The translations under genes and the position numbers were made by a program. From Rugalucina vietnamica (Eukaryota; Mollusca; Bivalvia; Lucinida; Lucinidae): a stretch of DNA of 64,000 bases. Each line of letters opens with the position of its first letter. Within the stretch, counting starts at the first letter, position 1. Location of the stretch: positions 8,982,214 through 9,046,213 of the forward strand of contig OZ024871.1 of assembly GCA_964017185.1 (NCBI GenBank), read 5' to 3'. Positions 46,901 through 58,400 of the stretch are shown here, one piece after another. The notes beneath the pieces are model-generated. The model had not been told where the DNA came from. It searched no databases and saw only the letters and a program-made list of their open reading frames with translations.

Positions 46901-49900
46901 TCTGTGTATTTATTCTAATGGTGCTCATGAAAATTTGTTCAAATGGATGTGTTATGTATGATATTACAAAAACTCTTATTTAAGGCCCTGAATTTGATAC
47001 TTACGGTGGGAAGACCACATCCTTGACTTCTGATGAGTGGCAGGTCTTGATGAGTTTGCAGTCCTTGAATTTATCTTCATACAAAAATGAGTACATTCTA
47101 CTGTTTTTGGTGCCTACGTAAAACTGAAATTATAGGAAAAAGGCAAAACTATATGAGCCGCGTCGTGAGAAAACCGGATTTTTGCCTATGCGAAAACAAA
47201 GCCGCAGATCAGCTTCACAATAACTGCGAAGCTGATCAGCGCCTTTGTTTTCGCTACTCGGATAGTACAATTCCTCTTCTTCCTAAATCCGAAATTTCAA
47301 GCTTCTAGCCACCTTCTGTGATTGCACAGGCTGGTTTGTGTCAGACCTGGCCGGAAACCCCGAAGACCGGTTTTCTCACCTCGTGGCTCATATCATACAA
47401 GCTAAGCTCTGCAAGGTAATGGTTAATAACAACTTTATCATAAAATCTTAAGTTTTTTGACTCTAATACACCTTATGTATGATGGTATTTCAATAGAAAT
47501 GTGAAGAAAGCTGTGTCATGTAACTTCAAACCAAATAGCAAGTAAACCATTTAAATTGTGAAAAACAGAATTTGACACTTAAATGTAGTGATATCAGATG
47601 AAATTCAAATCTACAAAAGGCTTGTTTAGTGAGTTTCATATGAAATGCCCACCTTCAGGATTCTCTATTTGTACTATAACATTACTTCAATATTTTGAAA
47701 TTATTTCTATTTGAAAACATTTACGTAAATGAAGGCATAAGCCAAATCACACTGATATTGAGTATTCTGGCATTGAAGTTTGTTGTTAGTGCTTAAAATT
47801 AGGTATATAAGATAGATGATAAATTGCCTTGAATTATACTATGGGTACACAATATATAAAGCAAATATCATAAAAACGAAGTCTCCAGTCATGAAAAATA
47901 AAGGCCTACATTACTCACTGCTACTAAATTCTACTTTTTGAGAACAAACATGTTTTCGAAGTATGCTTCATTATAGTTTGTTCAATACCACGAAAATGGA
48001 AGAGTAAAATGTGTTCAAAAGGTATCTGTGATCAATATCTTCTGGCATTTTAGGTCATGGCATGAAAGCCAAAATCAAAGAAACGTGTGCTGAAAAAATA
48101 TCAAAAGTCAAACACAAATCTATGAAAGGTACATTTTGAAATGGCTTGATCCATAGCTTTAAAAGTTCCTATTTAAAACAGTTTTGAAGACAAACACTTT
48201 GTATCATGTTTCTTCTGCAGACTAAAGCATATTCAGCATGCTGATTAATGAAGCAATGTAAAATCTTTTACAGTTCAAAGCTTTTCTCACCAGTTTTTTC
48301 ATGTTTCTATAAAACAATGTTGACACTTAAGAAAGACCTTAAGTTTAACCCTAAAATACAAATTCATCATAGAAAACATCATTTCATTAACATTGTAGAA
48401 TTGGCAAAACCTAGATTTTGTAGATCCACTATGTGTATTTTAGAGATGCACTACTGACTAATCTAGTCCCTGATTTCCATAAATAACAATAGCATAGTCA
48501 CTTTGTACCCAAATTTTTCTCCGTCCCAAAATTTATACCCTTGCCAATATCCATGGACTATCTCTGCAATTTCAGTCAAACTTTAGGAAAATAAACAGAG
48601 GCATTCAGGCCTATCAATGACAGATCTGTATGAGCATCTGTCCAAACTCTGATATGTCATGCATAGCTCACTGTATGACCCCTTAATCCAATCAGTTACG
48701 GGATCAAACTGTGTGGACACCCAACCTAATCGTAATAACGGATGCGTCTCTAGCCTTATTATTGCCTTTATAAAGAAAAGTTCTCGATAACCATCCCGCT
48801 TCACTCTTAGTGATGAAGTAATGGGAACCTCACTATTACTGTTCACACTAACAACCATTGTCAACGACAGTAACCTCACCAACACCAACCCCTCCCCAAA
48901 CCAAACTCCCTGACCCTATCCCCAGTATATCTACTATATTTACCTGATGTCCTGCTCCTCTGAGTGTAATTGAAGTAATAGGAACCTCATTGTTACTGTT
49001 CACACTGGTATCTTGCCAGCAACTGCAAAAAATATTGTTTCAAGTTATACAGACCATATAGTATAACTCTTGGCATATTTAAACATTTGAACTGTGTCCC
49101 TAAAACCTGCCATCAGGCCCAGTTGTTCAAAATTAATGACATTGTTAGGTAATGATTTATTAAAATTTCGAACATAAATATTACAAATACACTGTTATTT
49201 TTTGTTGATAAAATGTTAGAATCCTTTGCCATGCAAAGAATTCTCACATTTTATCAACAAAAAATAATAGTGTATTTGCTTATGTAGTCGGCATTTACTT
49301 AACGAGTTGAGGTCTTAACAATGATATTAAGCTAATGAAGTTTAGAACAACTGTTAATCTATGTTGTTTTGTCCAATCTATGTAAGTAAATCTCGGGCAT
49401 TCTTTTATTAAATGATTTTCCTACATTATTTCACTTTGACAAAACATGCAAGATTTTTGCATCCAACAATATAAGGCAGTTACAGTATTTACCCAAGAAC
49501 AACAGGTTTACATCCTTTCTCCCCTTTCTTTGGTAGTGGGAACTGTAACTCGTATAACTTGCCACAGCCAGTTCCCACTAGGAACAGGTCTTTCTTTACG
49601 TGGGTGAGGGCAGTCACTCCCTTCTCAAAGTTGTTTTTCAGTGGAGCCTTGTGTTGGAAGTTCTTAGATTTCATGTTGATAGCCAGGACGTCCCCGGATG
49701 AGGTGCCGCAGTAGAAGAACTGTTGTTCAGGGTGTTCTGAGCTACTGTCATCCATCTACAAACATGTACATGTACAATCAAAGTAAGGTGAAATATGTGA
49801 TTGTCGTGAGAAAAATGTTTTGCAATTTGAAAATGAATTAGAGATCAAATGTGTGCTTACCAAAAGCTGATCAACAACATCCATTACATAGTACAGTCTA

Positions 49901-52080
49901 CTTCCAAATAACAAAATTTTATGTCTGAAGCAATCTATGTGGCTGTACAGACCAATTTGTATAAGATTTCTTGATGTGGCTCTGTTCATTTTATCAAAGT
50001 CAAGTAAAATACTGACACTTTTGTTGATGACAGAATACCATTTGAGCTGCATTGTGAGAAAAACAGATTTTTGCTATGCGAAAACAAAGACACAGATCAG
50101 CTTTGCAGTAACTGTGAAGCTGATCAGCGCTTTTGTTTTCGCTACACGGATAGAACAATTTCTCTTCTCCTTAAATACGAAATTTGAAGCTTCTAGCCTG
50201 CTTCTGTAACAGTACAGGGCGGTTTACGTCGGAGCTGGTCCGAACTCCCGAAGACCGGTTTTCTCGCGTCGCAGCTCATTTAATCTTGATTCTTGGATTA
50301 GAAGTTTCAGTTTACTGTTCAGTGACATTCCATTTAAACCCAAAATTTATTCTGAAGAATATGACGATTTTATAACAGCTAGAGACTTACAACAATACAT
50401 TCTATTCTTCTCTTGAGCTGTCCCATAACCACCTCTTCAGCTCGAATTTTTCTGTTTTCGACGTCAAGTTGCCACACTCGTAATGTGGATCTATAAAATA
50501 TTTTCATAATGCAAAATATGCAAGTTGCCACACTCGTAATGTGGATCTATAAAACATTTTCATAATGCAAAATATACATGTATGAGCTGTGTCATGAGAT
50601 GCCCTGTTTTGCTTATGTGAATACTAGGTTACAATGATGCAGATCAGATATGCAGTCAGTAGAACAATCAGAACTTTTGTCTTGATATATTAATATACCA
50701 TCTTGGAGAATGAAAGTTTTAAAAAGATATCACACTAGATGAGCATTAAACTGTCCTTAAAGCCAGATGTACGTAATTGACCTCACGGTAGAAAATTTTT
50801 ATTTTTGGCATGTGAGTGTATTTTGATGTCCTGCATACAAAAATGAAAAGACCAGAGGACCAATGGTCCTGTAAACGCTCACCTGAGATCAGCTGCATAT
50901 ACCAATAAACATGTTTGAATATTATGGTATTTAACTCCAGTGCAGGGGCAGATAAGCCCTTGGGCCATTTTCTTTTTTCAGAATCTTCAATATTCTGTCC
51001 ATTTGCCAATTTCCTGTTGGCTTTTTCCTTCAAATGACATTTTAACAGTTTTCCCAATTCAGATGCACAGGCAACCCATGTTGACCTTGCCATAAACTTG
51101 GTCAAGGTCATCACAGGGTCATGATTTATATATACATTGGAGTACTTTAGCCATCGATGCCTCACGCCAAGTTTCCTTGAAATCAGTCTATTGGTTTCAG
51201 AGAAGATGATTTTTGATGGGTTTTTACCATATATGGGCATGGCGGCCATCTTGGTCATGTGACCTAGATTATTTATATACACATTGATTCCCCCATTCTA
51301 TAGATGCTTCACTTAAAATTTGGCTTTGTTTGGCCAAGCGGTTTCAGAGGAGAAGACGTTTGAATATTATGGAAATATACATGTACGTGTATATTGCCCC
51401 GGGGTGGGGGCACATGAGCCCCTGGGGTCCAATTTTTTTCAGAATCATTAATATCCAGTCCTATTGCCCATTTCCTGCAAGACTTTCACTTTAAATGACA
51501 TTTTAAAAGTTTTCCCCATTCAAATGCATTGGTGACCTATGTTGACCTTCCCGTAAAATAGGTCAAGGTCATCACAGGGTCATGATTTATATACACATTG
51601 TAGTGCTTGAGCCATCAATGCTTCGTGCCAAGTTTCGTTGAAATCGGTCAACCGGTTCTGGTGAAGAAGATTTTTGAACGGTTTTTACCATATATGGGCA
51701 TGGCGGCCATCTTGGTCATGTGACCTGGATTTTTTATATACATATTTGTTACCCCTTCCTATTGATGCTTCACATAAAATTTCGCTTTGATTGGCCAAGC
51801 GGTTTCAGAGGAGAAGATGTTTGAATATTATGGAGATATACATGTATATTGCCCCGGGGTGGGGGCGGATGAGCCCCTGGTGCCCAATTTTTTTCAGAAT
51901 CATTAATATTCAGTCCTACTGCTCATTTTCTGCAAGATTATTCCTTTAAATGACAATTTAACAATTTTTCCCTTTCAAATGCATTCGCGACCTATGTTGA
52001 CCTTGCCGTAAAATAGGTCAAGGTCATCATAGGGTCATGATTTATATACACATTGTAGTGCTTGAGCCATTAATGCTTCA

Positions 52081-52113
<33 letters not shown>

Positions 52114-55100
52114 CGGAGAAGAAGATTTTTGAAGGGTTTTTACCATATATGGGCATGGCGGCCATCTTGGTCATGTGACCTGGATTATTTATATACACAT
52201 TGGTTCCCCCTTCCCATAGATGCTTCATGTAAAATTTGGCTTTGATTGGCCAAGCGGTTTCAGAGGAGAAGATCTTTGAAAATGGTGGACGACGGACGGA
52301 CGACGGACGGACGACGGACGGACGGACGACGGAGCATGGGTATACTATAAGCTCACCTTGTGAGCCTGACGGCTCAGGTGAGCTAAAAACGGTATCGTTC
52401 CGAGCTTGTTTTCGAGATATCGGCCTTCAAAATCGTCAAATTTTAGAGCGACAATACATTGACGTCAATGTAAAATGCCATTTTTAGACCCCCTTTTTGT
52501 TAATTTTCTTGATATATTTAAAAAAATCAACGGTAGGATTTTTTAAAAAATTGATATGTATAAGAGAAATTCCTGAGCTACCGGTAGATAACGAGAAAGT
52601 CCTTAGTTACCGGATTCGTTTTCCTGCTATAAGCGTGCGAAGAGAGGTAGTCGTTGCTGAATTCAGTACGTTTTATGCGCGACGTCGATTTTGCGCCAAA
52701 ATCTCCGACGCTATTTAGTATTCAATTTTGCTAACTGTCGAGCATATGATGTTTTCCTCGGGATAACATGTCCACAATCTATATTTTGAGCAAAAATAAT
52801 AAATAATATCAATTGCTTTACATTTCTGAAGTCCTCTGCATAATTGTATGTACATAGTTTCGTATTCCAAACGTAAACTGACGCTAGAAATGACGTTTTG
52901 AGCGAAAACTGACGTTAAGAATGCGGCGTAAAAATGACGTTTCGACCCTTAGATACGCACGTTCCTTTGAGCGCCTTCAATTACGTACATCTGGCTTTAA
53001 CATCTGATAAACACAAGCCAATTTAAGAGATTTGAAATTCAAATTATTGATGCCTGGCCCCAAGGTTATAAAACTTTTTTCATGCTCAGCTCAGCTGAGA
53101 CTTAAATATATCCTGCTCATAAATGTTAAAATGCCAACAATTGTTGGCATTTTAACATTTATTAGCAAGATTAATTACAGGCTTTGGAGTTCTAAAGTAC
53201 TTCAGTATTTATGAGGATTTGAAATTTCAAGCTCAGCTGAGTTGAACATGAAAAAAGTTTTATAACCTCAGGGCCAGGTGGTAACACTATTTTACACTAT
53301 TTCATCCACTTTTCTTGGCTGTACAATTAAAATCAAATTTAGGATTGGTTGGGTTAAAACAATGTAGATCAGTAGTTACTTACTCTCCTCCTGTTACGAA
53401 GACATTGTCATCTTTCTTTGAGAAACAGATACACAGTGTGTTGCCGGCACTTTTCACCTGAGCCTGGTCTCCGCAGATAGGCTTACCATCAGCCATATTC
53501 CATATCACAACACTGAAATTATATGAGCTCTGCCATTAGAAAACCAGTCTTCGGAGGTTCTGACAGTTTCAACACAAACCAGCCAGTACAGTCACAGAAA
53601 GCTAGAAGCTAGAAAATTCGGTTAAAATGTATATCCGTAAAGCCAAAGCAAAGGTATTACATTATTTTCTTTTCTTTGTTCCATCTTTCACGACTCTTTG
53701 TTTTCCCATATGTAAAAATCAGTCTTTCTCACAAGGCAGCCCATATTTCAAGAACATAATTCTAGGGTACAGACCAAACATTTTTATATCCTTTTTTAGC
53801 TCACCTGAGCCGTTAGACTCACAAGGTGAGCTTATAGGATGGCCATGATCCGGCGTCCATCGTCGTCCGTCGTCGTCCACCATTTTCAAAGATCTTCTTC
53901 TCTGAAACCACTTGGCCAATTAAAGCCAAATTTTATATGAAGCATCTATGGGAAGGGGGAACCAATGTGTTTATAAATAATCCAGGTCACATGACCAAGA
54001 TGGCCGCCATGCCCATATATGGTAAATACCCTTCAAAAATCTTCTCCTCTGGAACCGGTGGACCGATTTCAACGAAACTTGGCATGAAGCATCGGGGACT
54101 AGAGTACTACAATGTGTTTATAAATTATGACCTTTGGATGACCTTGACCTATTTTACGGCAAGGTCAACATAGGTCGCCCATGCATTTGAATGGGGAAAA
54201 TTGTTAAAATGTCATTTGAAAGGCAAATCTTGCAGGAAATGGGCAAATGGACTGAAGGTAGGTAATTCTGAAAAAATTTGGACCCCAGGGTTGGTCTGCC
54301 CCCACCCCGGTGCAATATACATGTATATTACAAAAATATTCAAAGATCTTCTTCCTTGAAACCACTTGGCCAATCAAAGCCAAATTTTATATGAAGCATC
54401 TATAGGAAGGGTGAATCAATGTGTTTATAAATAATCCAGGTCACATGACCAAGATGGCCGACATGCCCATATATGGTAAAAACCCTTCAAAATTCTTCTT
54501 CTCCGGAACCACTGGACCGATTTCAACAAAACTTGGCATGAAGCATCGGGGACTAGAGTACTACAATGTGTTTATAAATTATGACCTTTGGATGACCTTG
54601 ACCTATTTTATGGCAAGGTCAACATGGGTCGCCCATGCATTTGAATGGGAAAAATTGTTAAAATGTCATTTGAAAGGCAAATCTTGCAGGAAATGGGCAA
54701 ATGGACTGAAGGTAGGTAATTCTGAAAAAAAAATTGGACCCTAGGGGTGGGTCTGCCCCCACCCTGGGGCAATATACATGTATATTAAAAAATATTCAAA
54801 CATCCTTTCCTCTGAAACCGCTTGGCCAATCAAAGCCAAATTTTATATGAAGCATCTATAGGAAGGGGGAACCAATTTGTTTATTAATAATCCAGGTCAC
54901 ATGACCAAGATGGCCACCATGCCCTTATATGGTAAAAACCCTTCAAAATTCTTCTTCTCAGGAACCACAGGACCGATTTCAACGAAACTTGGCATGAAGC
55001 ATCAAGGACTAGAGTACTACAATGTGTTTATAAATTATGACCTTTGGATGACCTTGACCTATTTTACGGCAAGGTCAACATAGGTCGCCCATGCATTTGA

Positions 55101-55417
55101 ATGGGAAAAATTGTTAAAATGTCATTTGAAAGGCAAATCTTGCAGGAAAAGGGCAAATGGACTGAAGGTAGGTAATTCTGAAAAAAATTTGGACCCTAGG
55201 GGTTAGTCTGCCCCCACCCTGGGGCAATATACATGTATATTACAAAAATATTCAAAGATCTTCTTCTCTGAAACCACTTGGCCAATCAAAGCCAAATTTT
55301 ATATGAAGCATCTATAGGAAGGGGGAACCAATTTGTTTCTTAATAATCCAGGTCACATGACCAAGATGGCCACCATGCCCTTATATGGTAAAAACCCTTC
55401 AAAATTCTTCTTCTCCG

Positions 55418-55450
<33 letters not shown>

Positions 55451-58400
55451 TGAAGCATCGGGGACTAAAGTACTACAATGTGTTTATAAATTATGACCTT
55501 TGGATGACCTTGACCTATTTTACGGCAAGGTCAACATAGGTCGCCCATGCATTTGAATGGGGAAAATTGTTAAAATGTCATTTGAAAGGCAAATCTTGCA
55601 GGAAAAGGGCAAATGGACTGAAGGTAGGTAATTCTGAAAAAAATTTGGACCCTAGGGGTTAGTCTGCCCCCACCCTGGGGCAATATACATGTATATTACA
55701 AAAATATTCAGAGATCTTCTTCTCTGAAACCACTTGGCCAATCAAAGCCAAATTTTATATGAAGCATCTATGGGAAGGGGGAACCAATTTATTTCTTAAT
55801 AATCCAGGTCACATGACCAAGATGGCCACCATGCCCTTATATGGTAAAAACCCTTCAAAATTCTTCTTCTCTGGAACCACTGGACCAATTTCAACGAAAC
55901 TTGGCATGAAGCATCGGGGACTAGAGTACTACAATGTGTTTATAAATTATGACCTTTGGATGACCTTGACATATTTTACGGCAAGGTCAACATAGGTCGC
56001 CAATGCATTTGAATGGGGAAAACTTTTAAAATGTCATTTTAAGTGAAAGTCTTGCAGGAAATGGGCAGTAGGACTGAATATTAATGATTCTGAAAAAAAT
56101 TGGACCCCAGGGACTCATGTGCCCCAGCCCCGGGGCATTATACATGTATATTACCATAATATTCAAACAACCTTTCCTCTGAAACCGCTTGGCCAATCAA
56201 AGCCAAATTTCATATGAAGCATCTATAGAATGGGGGAATCAATGTGTATATAAATAATCCAGGTCACATGACCAAGATGGCCACTATGCCCATATATGGT
56301 ATAAACCCTTCAAAAATCTTCTTCTCCGGAACCGGTGGACCGATTTAGAAGAAACTTGGCATGAAGCATTGATGACTCAAGTACTACAAAGTATGTATAA
56401 ATCATGACCCTGTGATGACCTTGACCTATTTTAAGGCAAGGTCAACATGGGTTGCCTATGTATTTGAATGGGTAAACTGTTAAAATGTCGTTTGAAGGGA
56501 AAAACTTATATGGACAGTATATTGATTATTCTGAAAAAAAAATGGCCCAAGGGCTTCATCTGCCCCTATACTGGGACTATTTTCTATATCATTCGTATAT
56601 ACAGCAGATCTCAGGTGGGCGTTTACAGGACCTTTGGTCCTCTTGTTTTCATTCTCATCGCCAGTGTATTAGAAGTTTAAGTATATTTTTTGTTGTTGTT
56701 GTTGTTGTTGTGTTTTTTTTTGCTTTAAATTTTATACTACATGGCCAATCACTTGCAAAAGTCTTGAACTTTTAAATCATTTTGATTTATGAAAACTTGA
56801 AATGAATTAAGGAAAACAAAGACAGTTTTAACGCATATATCTATAATCTTTAAGCCTGGTGTTCTATTTATGGGCTATAGGCAAACAGCATGCCTCAGAT
56901 GTGACGCCGCAAAGCGCAGTGTCTAATCTGGGGCTATTCCATTCGCTTGAAGCAATTTTATTGAAAAATTAAATGAAAATTTAAAATCACTCCTGATGCC
57001 CTATAATTGCAAAAGGACTAATCAAAATGATAATGATGAGAAAGTCCATTCATCACAAATGGGTTAAGTTTCGTTCCTTTACATCAGGAAAACATGTCCG
57101 TGAAATGTATACCCCCTTATACCCCAATTTTATATAGTAAAACTGGGGTATGCAGGGGTATACCTATTTTTCTTATTTTTGCTCCAAAACATAGATTGTG
57201 GGTACTTGCTAGTACTTGCTAGAACTGCCTCGGCGAGGCAGTTCTAACGTGTACCCACAATCTATGTTTTGAGCAAAAATAAGAAAAATATCAAAATGTT
57301 TTCTACTGAAAATTTTACAATTTTAAAAATCTCTATATATTGCATGGGCATGTTTTCATAATAACTTACCTGCCGTCATCACATCCTCCGAGAGAGGCCA
57401 GGTAGAGGTTGTTGGGGGAGAACGCCAGAGCCTCAATCTTCACTTTATGTATGAGCTTGAGCTGGTAGAGTTGTTGTCGTGATCGGTAGTCCCATACAAT
57501 AATGGGAGCCTGGACAAGAAATACAATCTCAGAATACAGTCTTCATGAATAGTGCAAGTCTGTCAGACAAAACCAGCAAAATCTTCTTCTGTCTGACAAA
57601 TATTTTATGATTTCAGACAAATGAGCCACCTCATGGGAAATCCAACAATGTGGTTTTCAAACAGGTCTGACAAAAACCGGCCTGTACAGTCATAGATGGC
57701 TAGAGACTGGAAATTTTGGATTTAGACAGTACAGAAACTGTACTATCCATGCAGCGAAACCAAAGAGGCTGATCAGCTTCGCGGTTACCGCGAAGCTGAT
57801 CTGCATCTTTGGTTTCGCATATGCATATGCATATTGTTGGTTTTCTCGTGAGGCGGCTCAAATGTCTGTCAAAAATTACCAAAATTACAATAATTGAGTG
57901 TAGAACTGTCCTACAAAATTGGTTTTGTCCTGCAAAAACTTGAAATGTGCTAGACAGCTGTCCTCCAGATGGAAAAAGATTTTGCAAAGATGAGATTAAG
58001 CTTGTCAAAGGGCTCTTTGAATATGCATTTTACTGTTTTGGTTAAAAAAATGAATATTGGGCAGAGTATAACTATTCTGCCTCGGGTGCAAAAATCAAAG
58101 CATAATAAATTAGCAAAAAGAAAAAGCAACAAGTATAAAGCCACCTAAAAAGTTAACTCAGTTCACTTCTAAACATACATGGTAAGACTGTTCAGACCTT
58201 GCTCAGACCCGTCTAGATGAGCAATGCTATCATTTTGATATGAACAAATTCATATGACTAGAGAGCTAGTGTATACCAAGAAGCCCATGTGTGTCCTCTG
58301 TCCTGAAGCAATGAGGTCTCCATCTTTGTTTGACACAGCTATACAGGTCACATCATCTGTATGACCCCAGAGCAATTCTGGATGTTTCTTGGCACGAATA

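Noticed and set aside
48583-48888. 101-codon minus-strand ORF as a novel gene
   Set aside because: Its N-terminal part is a decayed copy of CFAP52 exon 7, and there are no splice sites or promoter evidence. Kept only as an exon relic.
53937-55995. Repeated ORFs with NNPGHMTKMA peptides
   Set aside because: Product of the 456-bp monomer (divisible by three) in a non-coding Helitron-like core.
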